From Neopusillimonas maritima (GTDB lineage: Bacteria > Pseudomonadota > Gammaproteobacteria > Burkholderiales > Burkholderiaceae_B), in the NCBI RefSeq assembly GCF_040930455.2, contig NZ_CP170494.1: a stretch of 64,000 bases of DNA, one strand, 5' to 3'. Positions 22,762 to 31,803 of the stretch are shown here, piece after piece. Position 1 is the first letter of the stretch, and each line of letters starts with the position of its first letter. The position numbers were made by a program, and so were the translations under genes. The notes under the pieces were generated by a model, which saw only the letters and a list, made by a program, of their open reading frames with translations, did not search any database and was not told the DNA's origin.

Positions 22762-24051
22762 TTAGATCCCCATTACTTCGCGGTAGTATTTGTACATGGC
22801 ACGAATGGCTGCTTCCGAAATCAGGGAGTCTGACGTACCAATTTTGTCGGCGTCGAGTTTGACAACGTTGATGTCGGTACTGGAACGGCGCATCCCTTCT
22901 TGCACAAAGCGCAGCGCTTCGTTGTCTTCCAGGCCCAGGAAACCCGAAGGCCCCATGAGGTTGCCTTGGCGCAGCCGGTGGCGCAGCATGTCTTCACTGT
23001 CATCTTCATAGCCGAACATGGTCCATTGCATAATCATGCTGTTCGGGCCATTGGGAATAATCTGGCGAATACCCAAGGTATTCATTTCACGCTGAATAAT
23101 GAAATTCGGCCAAATGGTGTCCATGGTGACAGACCAGGGGGAGTCGAACTCTTTAACGAAGTGCAGGAAACGCTCGTCCTGCAGTTTCAGGCCCTCATGG
23201 AAAGAGCGCATTTCCTTTTTGGTTTCCGGGTTCACATCGGCGTACAAATCGTCGGATTTGGCCGAGCCCATAATGCCATGCCGCCCGTGCACCTTGTCGG
23301 CAAACATCATGGATTTATTACCCGCCACCAATAAACCGAAGACCACCAGGAACGAGTGCAGCAGAGTTGCGTGATAAGGGTCTTTCAGGTTCTCGTGGTA
23401 CATCTTCCAGTTACAGGGCAATTCATTGCGGTAGTAGCCCAGAATTTTCAATGGCTTGCCTGTGAAGGTGACCTTAAAGTCTTCCAGGATTTCCGGACTC
23501 AGGTATTCTTCAAGTGGCTCGACTTTGTCGGAATACGAGGCAAAAACGACGCCGTTCAAGGTGGTGACGTGCAGCTTGCGCAGGCCGTGGTCTTCATTGC
23601 GGAAGTCACGCGGCATGCCGCCCTGTTTGTTTACGCCGCGTTTGAAGGGCACGCCTTGCAGGTCGCCAGTTAGGGTGTACGACCACTGGTGGTAAGGGCA
23701 AACGAACTCTTTTGCGTTGCCTTTGCTCTCACGGCAGAACTCCGCCCCACGGTGGGCGCAACGGTTTTCAAAAACATGAATCGAGCCGTCTTCCGCACGG
23801 GACACCACAACGGGTGTGTCGCCTACGTAGGAACGTTTGTAGTCGCCGTGGTTGGGAATTTCGGCTTCCAGGGCAACGAAGTTCCACGTGTCGCCGCGGA
23901 AAATCAACGCCATTTCGCGGTCGTAAATTTCTTTACTGGTGTAGACCCAGTCTGGAATGTAATGCAGGTCGTTTTCAGGCCAGGCATAACTTTCCAGGGC
24001 GCCGTCTTTGGACCCCAGTGTTTGCCCGATCACGGTTTGAGATTGATACAT
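22762..24051 (-). CDS. Rieske ring-hydroxylating oxygenase alpha subunit, PicB type
   Basis: The catalytic subunit (429 aa) has a Rieske [2Fe-2S] site (CAHRGAEFC near residue 95, CPYHQWSY near residue 118) and the mononuclear iron site N-MYHENLKDPYHATLLH near residues 215-232, with the bridging Asp and the two His ligands. It is predicted to hydroxylate 6-hydroxypicolinate to 3,6-dihydroxypicolinate using electrons passed from the ferredoxin reductase and ferredoxin encoded upstream. Genes run ferredoxin, reductase, alpha, beta, an order that makes a compact four-component system. Specificity is inferred from context. Confidence 0.88.
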   Translation of the reverse strand: MYQSQTVIGQTLGSKDGALESYAWPENDLHYIPDWVYTSKEIYDREMALIFRGDTWNFVALEAEIPNHGDYKRSYVGDTPVVVSRAEDGSIHVFENRCAHRGAEFCRESKGNAKEFVCPYHQWSYTLTGDLQGVPFKRGVNKQGGMPRDFRNEDHGLRKLHVTTLNGVVFASYSDKVEPLEEYLSPEILEDFKVTFTGKPLKILGYYRNELPCNWKMYHENLKDPYHATLLHSFLVVFGLLVAGNKSMMFADKVHGRHGIMGSAKSDDLYADVNPETKKEMRSFHEGLKLQDERFLHFVKEFDSPWSVTMDTIWPNFIIQREMNTLGIRQIIPNGPNSMIMQWTMFGYEDDSEDMLRHRLRQGNLMGPSGFLGLEDNEALRFVQEGMRRSSTDINVVKLDADKIGTSDSLISEAAIRAMYKYYREVMGI

Positions 24052-24069
24052 GGAAGATCTCCTGTGAAA

Positions 24070-25365
24070 TCAGTTTGGCTGGCCCGCATTGTGGGCCGCC
24101 GTCGCGCTTTTGGCGAAAGCGCGTGCAGTGACGGATGTGTCGGTAAATTCGTTGGGGTTGATACACACGCCTTTTTCGAACAGCGTGCGCAGCGCTCGCA
24201 AGTCGCCGCCTGCATTGACTGCGATGGCATAGCGCGGAACGTCGTTCCTCAGCCCCAGCATGATGAATTTCGGCGTTTCGGCTTTCGGATCCAGTTCGCC
24301 GCGAATAACGTAATTTAAATCGGGTTCCGGCAGCCCCAGCATCTGAATGTTGCAGCCAAACTGATCCGTCCAGAACCATGGGTAGGCGGCGGGTGCCGGA
24401 TCTTTGCCCAGCATGTGCGTGGCCGCGATGCGTGCCTGTTCATTGGCGTTCTGCCAAGACTCAAGGCGCGAAGCCTGTGCTGCGTTGCCGCGAATTTGGC
24501 TGGTGCAATCGCCGGCGGCATAAACATTCGCCTGGCTTGTTTGGCATTGCTCATTCACCAGGATGCCGCCATTGTTGGGGTCGATATCCAGTCCCCCTTG
24601 ACGTGCAAGGGCGCTATTGGCTGATAGGCCCACAGACACCATGACTGTGTCGGCCACAATGTGGTGTTCGTCAGGCAGGCGGATATCCCACGACGCCTTG
24701 ATGTCGGTAGGCGGCGTAATCGAGGCCGGCGCATTGCCCAGATGGAGCGACAGGCCGGTGTGCACAATACGTTGTTGCAGCCAGTCGGAAAATGTAGGCG
24801 GAGCAACACGGCTCAGAACACGGTCGGTGGCCTCAATAACTGATACCGCCACCCCCATTTTGTGGGCGGTTGAAGCCACTTCAAGCCCCAGGAACCCGCC
24901 GCCGATGACGGCCAGATGTTTGCTGTATTTCAAGGCGGTGCGAAGGGCATGCGCATCGTCGAGCGTTCTTAAATAGAACACGCCGGGGGCATCTTCTGGA
25001 AACGCTTCGATAAAACGGGCGGTACCGCCGGTTGTTAACAAGCATTGGTCGAACATCACTTGCGAGTTGTCCGACAGCTCTGCTGTGCCTGCAACCGGAT
25101 CGATTGACTCCACTCTCAGGCCCAGGCGCAAATCGATATCGGCGATGCTGTAGAAATCGATTGGTTTGACGTCGATTGCCGGTTCGTTTTCCGGTGTGGC
25201 CGCCAAGACATCTTTCGACAATGGCGGCCGTTCGTAAGGGGCGTGCGTTTCGTCGCCAATAAGGGTGATTTTGCCTTCAAAGCCCTGGTCGCGCAGCGTT
25301 GCCGCTGCCACAGCGGCGGCTTGTCCGGCACCGACAATCAGAATAGAGGAGAGTGTTTCAGTCAT
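24070..25365 (-). CDS. NAD(P)H:ferredoxin reductase of the Rieske system (FAD)
   Basis: About 431 residues with two dinucleotide-binding folds: ILIVGAGQAAAVAAATL at the N terminus for FAD and LAVIGGGFLGLEVASTAHKMG near residue 150 for NAD(P)H. VYAAGDCTSQ near residue 282 binds the flavin, and YERPPLSKDVL is typical of ferredoxin reductases such as BphA4. The C-terminal dimerisation domain begins with YPWFWTDQFG. I start at ATG 25365, which has AAAAGGG seven bases upstream, rather than a TTG two codons earlier. It passes electrons from NAD(P)H to the small Rieske ferredoxin. Confidence 0.9.
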   Translation of the reverse strand: MTETLSSILIVGAGQAAAVAAATLRDQGFEGKITLIGDETHAPYERPPLSKDVLAATPENEPAIDVKPIDFYSIADIDLRLGLRVESIDPVAGTAELSDNSQVMFDQCLLTTGGTARFIEAFPEDAPGVFYLRTLDDAHALRTALKYSKHLAVIGGGFLGLEVASTAHKMGVAVSVIEATDRVLSRVAPPTFSDWLQQRIVHTGLSLHLGNAPASITPPTDIKASWDIRLPDEHHIVADTVMVSVGLSANSALARQGGLDIDPNNGGILVNEQCQTSQANVYAAGDCTSQIRGNAAQASRLESWQNANEQARIAATHMLGKDPAPAAYPWFWTDQFGCNIQMLGLPEPDLNYVIRGELDPKAETPKFIMLGLRNDVPRYAIAVNAGGDLRALRTLFEKGVCINPNEFTDTSVTARAFAKSATAAHNAGQPN

Positions 25366-25421
25366 ATTCAAACCCTTTTAAGCCTTTGCAAACCACTTAG
25401 GTTACTATGCGTGGCGCCAGG

Positions 25422-25727
25422 TTAAAGGTTTACCAGAATCTCATCGCCCTCGACTTTGACTTCATACACTTTGACGGGCTCGGTTGCAGGTGCGGATTTC
25501 GGCTCGCCAGTGCGAAGGTCGAACATGGCTTGATGCAAGGGGCATTCCACACAGCCGTCTTCAATAAAGCCGTCGGACAACAGCGCGAATTGGTGAGTGC
25601 AGATGTTGTCGGTCACGAAGTATTCGCCTTCAGTGTGGTGTACCGCCAACTGTTTGCCTTCCAACTCTACGCCCAAAGATTCGTCTTCTTCAATTTGTCC
25701 GACTGTTGCAATCTTGATCCAATTCAT
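25422..25727 (-). CDS. Rieske-type [2Fe-2S] ferredoxin of the PicB system
   Basis: A 101-residue Rieske ferredoxin with the two cluster motifs ICTHQFALLSDG (CTH, near residues 43-45) and CVECPLHQAMFD (CPLH, near residues 62-65). The body has the small beta-barrel pattern of BphA3-type ferredoxins. It is the promoter-proximal gene of the leftward picB operon. The operator-like site at 25761-25774 lies 34 bases upstream of its start. Confidence 0.92.
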   Translation of the reverse strand: MNWIKIATVGQIEEDESLGVELEGKQLAVHHTEGEYFVTDNICTHQFALLSDGFIEDGCVECPLHQAMFDLRTGEPKSAPATEPVKVYEVKVEGDEILVNL

Positions 25728-25760
25728 GATGTGCCTTTTGCGTTTTAATATTTCAATATA

Positions 25761-25774
25761 ATCAGTATGCTGTA
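25761..25774. promoter_or_regulatory. PicR-type operator candidate, picB side
   Basis: ATCAGTATGCTGTA matches the TCAGTATACTGA core with one centre change and is an imperfect palindrome (CAGTATGCTG). It lies close upstream of the ferredoxin gene. Confidence 0.5.
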
Positions 25775-25885
25775 TATTTATTTTACGACAAATAGGGGTT
25801 TACACCAGCCTATTAGGATATTCCCTGAAAAATCCGATAAATGGTCAAGTCTCCGTATTAACCCTCGTTGACACTTTTAAGCATT

Positions 25886-25901
25886 GATCAGCATACTAAC
25901 A
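25886..25901. promoter_or_regulatory. PicR-type operator candidate, transporter/picA side
   Basis: GATCAGCATACTAACA agrees with TGTCAGTATACTGACA at 12 of the last 14 positions (TCAGYATACTRACA). It lies 175 bases before the TRAP binding-protein gene, with a possible long leader, and could serve either divergent operon. Confidence 0.55.
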
Positions 25902-26075
25902 AATAACCTGATTCTGTCGCGACCGGTTTGTGATTCTTGGCAATCAAAATCGGTTCAACGGCATTTTCAGGCCAGCAGGTCGAGACACACCATCCTGCGC
26001 AAAAGTTTCTCAGGCCCGCGCCGGGCCGAAGCAGTTTGTCTGTCTCACACATAACAAACCCAAAAGGAGCTGTAC

Positions 26076-27173
26076 ATGCAAAGACGTCGCTTTTTAACCC
26101 AGGCAGCCGCGGCAACCGGTGCCGGTCTGGCCGCAGTCGGCCTTCCCGCCGTAGCGCAGAATGCGCCCACCGTGCGCTGGCGTATGTCCACCGGCTGGCC
26201 GAAAAGTCTGGATGCACTTTACGGTTCCGCCGATGAGCTTTGCCGCCGTGTAGGCGAGCTGACAGGCGGAAAATTTGAAATTCGCGCCTTTCCGGGCGGT
26301 GAAATCGTGCCTTACGCCCAAAACATGGAAGCGGTCAGTAACGGTACGGTTGAATGTAACCACGTTCTGGCTACCGCGCACATTGGCACGAACACCGCGA
26401 TTGCGTTCGATACCGGTTTGTCGTTTGGCATGAATGCGCGTCAGCACAATGCCTGGATCCAGTTCGGCGGCGGCATGGAAAAACTGCGCGAAATGTATGG
26501 CCAGTACGGCATTACCAACTTTGTTACCGGCAACGTGGGCGTGCAAATGGGCGGCTGGTATCGCAAGGAAATCAAGTCTTTGAAAGATCTTGATGGTCTG
26601 AAGATTCGTGTCGGTGGTATCGGCGGCATGGTGCTGCAAAAGCTGGGTGCGGTTCCCCAGCAGATTCCGCCCAGCGATATTTACCCCTCTCTGGAAAAAG
26701 GCACGATCGACGCAGCCGAGTGGATTGGCCCATACGATGACGAACGCCTGGGTCTGAACAAAGTTGCGCCGTTTTACTACTCACCCGGCTGGTGGGAAGG
26801 CAGTGCTTCCATTACCACGATGGTGAATACGGAAGCCTGGGAAAAATTGCCCGCCGAGTTCAAGGCTGCGTTTGAAGCCGCTGCTAACGAACAGGCGCTG
26901 CGCATGTTGGCCGCATACGATGCCAAGAACCCGCCCGCTTTGCGTTCCCTCATTGCCGGTGGCGCACAGTTGAAGTACTTCCCCAAAGATGTGATGGAAG
27001 CCGCTTACAAAGCGTCGCAAGAGTTGTGGGGCGAGTTGTCGGAAGAAAATCCGGATTTCGCCAAGATCTATCCCGAGTGGAAGAAATTCCAGGAAGCCGA
27101 GGCGAGCTGGTTCCGTGTTGCTGAAAACGCACTCGATAACTTCACATACAGTGAGGTGTTGAAGCGTTCGTAA
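26076..27173 (+). CDS. TRAP transporter substrate-binding protein, DctP family, Tat-exported
   Basis: The 365-residue precursor starts with a twin-arginine signal (QRRRFLTQ, then a hydrophobic stretch and PAVAQ cleavage region). The mature part has the DctP pattern: VRWRMSTGWPKSLDALYGSADELCRRV, LKDLDGLKIRVGGIGGMVLQKLG and the E-W-GPYDDERLGL segment. DctP proteins deliver organic acids to the DctQ/DctM membrane pair, which is encoded 7 kb downstream (34417-36692) in the same direction. A PicR-type site lies upstream, so picolinate or a related carboxylate is the likely ligand. Confidence 0.88.
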   Translation: MQRRRFLTQAAAATGAGLAAVGLPAVAQNAPTVRWRMSTGWPKSLDALYGSADELCRRVGELTGGKFEIRAFPGGEIVPYAQNMEAVSNGTVECNHVLATAHIGTNTAIAFDTGLSFGMNARQHNAWIQFGGGMEKLREMYGQYGITNFVTGNVGVQMGGWYRKEIKSLKDLDGLKIRVGGIGGMVLQKLGAVPQQIPPSDIYPSLEKGTIDAAEWIGPYDDERLGLNKVAPFYYSPGWWEGSASITTMVNTEAWEKLPAEFKAAFEAAANEQALRMLAAYDAKNPPALRSLIAGGAQLKYFPKDVMEAAYKASQELWGELSEENPDFAKIYPEWKKFQEAEASWFRVAENALDNFTYSEVLKRS

Positions 27174-27263
27174 CCCGATAGGCACCAATGCGCGGCGCGC
27201 GAAGTCGGCGTGTCCGCGCATTTGGTGTCTTTACGTTCAGCGATTCATGATTTACAGGCAGGT

Positions 27264-29675
27264 ATGAGTATGACAGTTTCACATCACATAAAACCCGGCG
27301 TAAAGCCACAGGGTGTCGGTGCACGAATTCCACGCAAAGAAGACGCCCGGCATTTGCACGGCAAGGGTAATTTCATCGGCAATATGGCCATGCCCGGGTT
27401 ATGCGAAGTCGCGTTTCTGCGCAGCCCGCTGGCGCATGCGCGTATCACCGACGTTCGAATTGCCGAAGAGGCACAAGGGCAAGTATTCTTGCGTGCTTCC
27501 ATGCCTGATGCCAAAGATATTGTGGCCGATTCCACGTTGCCCACTTACCAGGTGTCGGCACAGCCGCCGCTGGCCGATGACCGCGTGCGCTTTGTGGGTG
27601 AGCCTGTCGCCATGACCTTTGCACCCACCCGCGCCGAAGCTGAAGATTTGGCCGAGATGGTAGAAGTTGATTACGACGAACTGCCTGTTTACGTTGACGT
27701 GAAAGCCGCGGAAGCGGCAACCTCTGACTTCATGCATGAGGGTTGGAAAGACAATGTGTTCGTTACATTGAATGCCAACAATAATTTCGACGACCTGGCT
27801 GCCAAGGCCGAGGTGGTCGTTAAGCGTGAAATTGACTTGTCCCGCCAATGCATGCTGCCGATGGAAGGCATTGCCGTGCTGGCCTATTGGGACAATCAGA
27901 ATAGCCAATTGGTGGTGTATACCGCCACTCAGGTGCCTCACCTGATTCGTACCGGCATTGCCGAGTTCCTCGATTTGCCGCAAGAGCAAGTACGCGTGAT
28001 TTCCCCCGATGTGGGCGGCGGTTTCGGCTACAAGTGCATTTTGCAGCAGGAAGAACTCTGTGTTGCCTGGCTGGCAAAAACTTACAAGCGGCCGTTCCGC
28101 TATCTGGAAGACCGCCGTGAACACTTGATTGCCGGTGCCAATACGCGTGAACACTATTATGAAATGACCGCCTATGCCGACAAGCAGGGCCGGTTGTTGG
28201 CGCTGGATGCCAAAGTTACCATCAGTGGCGGCGCGTATTCTGTTTGGCCGTTCACAGTGGGCCTGGAAACAGGTCAGGCCTTGGGCAACATACCGGGCCC
28301 GTATGCTTTCAGGGGGTATCGATGCCAAACGCGTTGCGTGGCAACCAATAAGCCCGGCTTTTTGCCGTATCGCGGCGTGGCGCGCACCGGTGTTTGTTTT
28401 GCCATCGAGCTTACCCTGGACGCATTGGCTCGGGAAGTGGGGCGCGAGCCTTGGGAAGTGCGCCTGGATAATTTGGTGCAGCCCGAACAAATGCCTTATG
28501 TAAATGTCACGAATAAGCACCTGGACAGCGGCGACTATCCCGCCAGCCTGCGCCGGGCGCTGGAAATGATCAATGTTGATGCGGTGCGTGAGCGTCAGAA
28601 GAAAGGCGAGCCGGATGGACGCCTGATTGGCCTGGGTGTTGCAACATATACCGAACAGTCGGCACACGGCACGTCGGTGTTTGCCGCCTGGGGTACGCCT
28701 GTTATTCCCGGGTTCGATCAGGCATCGGTCAAGCTCACTCCCGACGGCGGTGCGGAGCTGCGGGTGGGCGTGCACTCCCACGGGCAAGGTATGGAAACAA
28801 CGTTTGCCCAGATTGCCAATGAAATTCTCAGTATCGATATCAATCGTATCAAGCTGGTGCATGGTGATACCGGACAAACCCCTTATTCATCGGGTACCTA
28901 CGCTTCGCGTTCGCTGGTCATGTCAGGCGGTGCCGTATCCAAGGCGTGCAAGCAGTTGCTGCCGCGTGTGAAGAAGATCGGTGCGCATTTGTTGGGTGTG
29001 ACGGCAGACGAAGTCACGTTGGAAGACGGTTACGCATGCGCAGGTGACAAGCGCGTTGCCATCGCCGACATTACCAATGCCTGGTATATCAATCCGCAGA
29101 AGTTGCCTGCAGATGTGGACGCCGAAGGGCTGGAAGTCAGCGTGGGTTATCGACCCAAAGTAGACACCGGCAGCTTCACCTATTGCAGCCAGGCCGCCGT
29201 GGTGGCGGTCGATCCAGCCACCGGCGCGGTTGAGATTCTGGACTACGTAGTGGTCGAAGATTGCGGCACGATTGTGAACCCGTTGGTGGTCGAAGGCCAA
29301 ACCATTGGGGGTATTGCTCAAGGCATTGGTACCGCGTTCTACGAAGAGATGCCCTATGACGAACAGGGTCAGCCGCTGGCTTCAACCCTGGCTGACTACA
29401 TCATGCCGGGTGCCACTGAAGTGCCCAATATCCGTATTGATCACTTCGAAACGCCGTCGCCGCATACGGAGTTCGGCGCCAAAGGGATGGGTGAAGGCGG
29501 GGCCATTGCGCCGCCCGCCGTCTTGTTTGGTGCGGTCAACGATGCATTGCGGGCATATGGTGTTGAGTTCGCCCATACGCCGTTGACGCCGCATCATGTG
29601 TTGGATGCACTGGAACAAAGTAAAGAAAAAGAGTCGATTTCTCGTCCCAACGTGACAGCAGGGGCTACGGTATGA
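27264..29675 (+). CDS. Molybdenum hydroxylase large subunit, CoxL/XdhB type (PicA-type picolinate dehydrogenase)
   Basis: About 803 residues of the xanthine-oxidase family. Residues 15-125 form the a/b hammerhead domain (GVGARIPRKEDARHLHGKG). GGGFGYKC lies near residue 252, YRGVARTGVCFAIE near residue 370, GTYASRSLVMSGGAV near residue 545 and the molybdopterin active-site KGMGEGGAIAPP, with the catalytic Glu, near residue 744. The CO-dehydrogenase VAYRCSFR loop is absent, so this is an organic-substrate hydroxylase. In the pic context it should add water-derived oxygen to C6 of picolinate. The ATG at 27264 is preferred to earlier in-frame starts. Coupled to the next gene by ATGA. Confidence 0.85.
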   Translation: MSMTVSHHIKPGVKPQGVGARIPRKEDARHLHGKGNFIGNMAMPGLCEVAFLRSPLAHARITDVRIAEEAQGQVFLRASMPDAKDIVADSTLPTYQVSAQPPLADDRVRFVGEPVAMTFAPTRAEAEDLAEMVEVDYDELPVYVDVKAAEAATSDFMHEGWKDNVFVTLNANNNFDDLAAKAEVVVKREIDLSRQCMLPMEGIAVLAYWDNQNSQLVVYTATQVPHLIRTGIAEFLDLPQEQVRVISPDVGGGFGYKCILQQEELCVAWLAKTYKRPFRYLEDRREHLIAGANTREHYYEMTAYADKQGRLLALDAKVTISGGAYSVWPFTVGLETGQALGNIPGPYAFRGYRCQTRCVATNKPGFLPYRGVARTGVCFAIELTLDALAREVGREPWEVRLDNLVQPEQMPYVNVTNKHLDSGDYPASLRRALEMINVDAVRERQKKGEPDGRLIGLGVATYTEQSAHGTSVFAAWGTPVIPGFDQASVKLTPDGGAELRVGVHSHGQGMETTFAQIANEILSIDINRIKLVHGDTGQTPYSSGTYASRSLVMSGGAVSKACKQLLPRVKKIGAHLLGVTADEVTLEDGYACAGDKRVAIADITNAWYINPQKLPADVDAEGLEVSVGYRPKVDTGSFTYCSQAAVVAVDPATGAVEILDYVVVEDCGTIVNPLVVEGQTIGGIAQGIGTAFYEEMPYDEQGQPLASTLADYIMPGATEVPNIRIDHFETPSPHTEFGAKGMGEGGAIAPPAVLFGAVNDALRAYGVEFAHTPLTPHHVLDALEQSKEKESISRPNVTAGATV

Positions 29676-30502
29676 AAGCAGCAAAATTTGATTACGTCCG
29701 CGTAAGCGAGGCCAAAGAGGCGTTGTCTCTATTGGAAGATTCTGATGGCAGCACGAAGGCCATGGGAGGCAGTCAGTCGTTAGGGCCTATGTTGAATTTG
29801 CGCCTGGCGCGTCCGCAGAAAGTGGTCGACGTTTCCGGCATTGCCGATTGGCGGACGGTGAGTAAAAACGGCGGCCGTATTCGTGTGGGTGCAGCCGTAA
29901 CACATGCCGAGATCGAAGATGGCGTCTTTGCCGAGTTGCGCGGGCACATGCTGCAAGATGTGGCAGGTGTTATTGCGTATCGCGCTGTGCGAAATCGCGG
30001 CACGATAGCCGGCAGTATCGCTCACGCCGACCCGGCGGCCGATTGGGTGTTGGCAACCAGTGCATTGGGCGCCGAGCTTGAATTGACATCGGCCAAGGGT
30101 TCCCGTCGCAGCACCATGCCTGAATTCATGTTGGGTGCTTATGCAGTTGATCTGCAACCCGATGAATTGATCTCGGCCGTGTATGTCCCGGAAAAAACCG
30201 AGCAGACGCGTTGGGGTTATTACAAGTTCTGCCGTAAAACCGGTGAATTTGCCGAGGCCAGTTGCGCCGCGTATTTCGATCCCTCAACCCGTACAGCGCG
30301 TATTGTCGTTGGTGCGTTGGGTGGAGCGCCTCAATTGTTGCCGGACTTGTCGGCCAAAGTGGCACAAGAAGGGTTGGCGGCCGCAACGCCCGAAGCAATT
30401 GCAGAGGCGGTAAAAGACATTGCGCCCGAAAAAACAGCCGGTGATCGCCGTTTGTTCATGACGGTTATTGAACGCTGCCTGCGCCGGGCATTGGGTGAGT
30501 AA
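29672..30502 (+). CDS. Molybdenum hydroxylase FAD (medium) subunit, CoxM type
   Basis: The subunit (276 aa) has the two FAD-binding signatures of the family: MGGSQSLGPMLNLRLARP near residues 31-48 and NRGTIAGSIAHADPAADW near residues 108-125. The C-terminal CO-dehydrogenase flavoprotein domain ends RRLFMTVIERCLRRAL. It accepts electrons from the iron-sulfur subunit during hydroxylation. It overlaps the large-subunit gene by four bases and lies 12 bases before the iron-sulfur subunit gene. Confidence 0.9.
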   Translation: MKAAKFDYVRVSEAKEALSLLEDSDGSTKAMGGSQSLGPMLNLRLARPQKVVDVSGIADWRTVSKNGGRIRVGAAVTHAEIEDGVFAELRGHMLQDVAGVIAYRAVRNRGTIAGSIAHADPAADWVLATSALGAELELTSAKGSRRSTMPEFMLGAYAVDLQPDELISAVYVPEKTEQTRWGYYKFCRKTGEFAEASCAAYFDPSTRTARIVVGALGGAPQLLPDLSAKVAQEGLAAATPEAIAEAVKDIAPEKTAGDRRLFMTVIERCLRRALGE

Positions 30503-30514
30503 AGGAAGGAAGTT

Positions 30515-31747
30515 ATGTCCCAGTTGAATATTGAAGTAAATGGCCGCAAGGTGTCGCGAGAGGTGCTCGCCCGCACTCACCTGGGTGATTTTTTGCGCGA
30601 TGACTTGCGCCTGACCGGTACCAATTTAAGTTGTGAGCATGGAGTTTGCGGAGCGTGTACCGTATTGATTGACGGTAAGCCGGTTCGGTCCTGTATTACG
30701 TTTGCGGCGGCGTGCGAAGGGCGCCAGATTACAACGATCGAGGGTTACGATACCGATCCCATCATGTTGAAACTGCGTGATGCGTTTAATACCAATCACG
30801 CGTTGCAATGCGGTTTCTGTACTCCCGGTATGCTTGCAACGTCGCGTGACATTGTGTTGCGTTTGCCTGATGCCGACGAAGAGCGTGTACGTATCGAATT
30901 ATCCGGCAATATTTGCCGATGCACCGGTTATCAGGGCATTACAGCTTCAGTGTTGTCCGTGTTGAAGCACTTCCGCGATGAGCCAAACGAGCAAGTAGAT
31001 GCGATGCGTCGAGCCGCGGCGCAAGGCAAGGCTGCGTTGCCTCCTGAAACCGACGCTCCCAAAACATTCAGTGGCTTCGAGGCAAAAAGTATTCAGCGTG
31101 AAGCCAAGGCTGTGGCTAACGGCGCCGACGCGGCACCGGCCGGGTCGGGCGCGGCCTCCGGCGCAGCGACATCTGCGCCAGGTAAAGGAACCAGCGTCAA
31201 GAGTGGGTTCAATGTCGATTTCCCCGCCGTAAAAGTTTGGGAATTCATGTCCGACCTGAAGGCGGTGGCTGCGTGTTTGCCGGGCGCCGTGATTGAGTCG
31301 CAGGAAGGCAACGAAGTGAAAGGGCGCATTGCCATTAAATTCGGCCCCATGAATGCGGCCTTCAAGGGCGCGGCAACGCTGGAGCGCGATGAATCCAATA
31401 TGTCGGCGGTCTTGCGCGGTGCCGGTCAAGACTCTCTGAGTCAGTCCCGCGCCAAGGGGGATGTCGGCTATCGCGTTACGTCGGTTGCCGATGATCGTGC
31501 ACGTGTTGATGTGGATTTGCTGTATTCCCTGCAGGGCCCGCTGGCACAGTTTTCCCGTTCCGGTCTGGTACAGGATTTCGTGAAGCGAATGATTGCTGAT
31601 TTTGGGCGCAATGTGTCGTTGCGTCTAAGCCAGCCTGAAGGTAGCGATGCACCATTGCCACAGGCTGAGTTCAGCCCCTTCAAAATGTTTATGGGCGTGC
31701 TTTGGGCACGTATTAAACGTTTGTTTGGGGGCGGAAAAGAAGAGTAG
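30515..31747 (+). CDS. Molybdenum hydroxylase iron-sulfur subunit fused to a CoxG-like SRPBCC domain
   Basis: At 410 residues this is far longer than a usual CoxS subunit (about 160). Residues 1-165 carry two [2Fe-2S] sites: plant-type Cys40, Cys45, Cys48 and Cys60, and Cys99, Cys102, Cys134 and Cys136. An Ala/Gly/Ser-rich linker (about 175-225) leads to a CoxG/SRPBCC domain (SGFNVDFPAVKVWEFMSDLKAVAACLPG in pattern, about 226-370). The end, MFMGVLWARIKRLFGGGKEE, is an amphipathic basic segment. CoxG proteins bind membranes and recruit CO dehydrogenase, so the fusion may tether this hydroxylase to the inner membrane near its electron acceptor. The tethering is inferred. Confidence 0.9.
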   Translation: MSQLNIEVNGRKVSREVLARTHLGDFLRDDLRLTGTNLSCEHGVCGACTVLIDGKPVRSCITFAAACEGRQITTIEGYDTDPIMLKLRDAFNTNHALQCGFCTPGMLATSRDIVLRLPDADEERVRIELSGNICRCTGYQGITASVLSVLKHFRDEPNEQVDAMRRAAAQGKAALPPETDAPKTFSGFEAKSIQREAKAVANGADAAPAGSGAASGAATSAPGKGTSVKSGFNVDFPAVKVWEFMSDLKAVAACLPGAVIESQEGNEVKGRIAIKFGPMNAAFKGAATLERDESNMSAVLRGAGQDSLSQSRAKGDVGYRVTSVADDRARVDVDLLYSLQGPLAQFSRSGLVQDFVKRMIADFGRNVSLRLSQPEGSDAPLPQAEFSPFKMFMGVLWARIKRLFGGGKEE

Positions 31748-31803
31748 TACCCGACGAGCAGTAACCCGTAGCAGGTCTGTCTTAACCAAATATGAGGTTC
31801 ACA

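Larger units (their letters stand above)
25728..26075. other. Divergent regulatory region between the picB operon and the TRAP/picA operon
   Basis: This 348-base stretch is AT-rich in its left half. It holds two PicR-type operator candidates (25761-25774 and 25886-25901) about 125 bases apart, one near each divergent start. No convincing protein-coding reading is seen. GGAGC before 26076 is the ribosome site for the TRAP binding-protein gene. Confidence 0.6.

Noticed and set aside
25888..26217. A 109-codon minus-strand frame in the picB/TRAP divergent region
   Set aside because: It overlaps the Tat signal sequence of the TRAP binding protein, has no ribosome site, and has biased Arg/Cys/Trp composition without homology. 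I treat the region as regulatory.
27399..28877. A 492-codon open frame on the minus strand
   Set aside because: It is fully antisense to the molybdenum hydroxylase large subunit, whose motifs and neighbours are certain. The minus-strand product has low-complexity, His/Gln/Arg-rich content and no recognisable domain. It is a shadow of GC-rich third positions.
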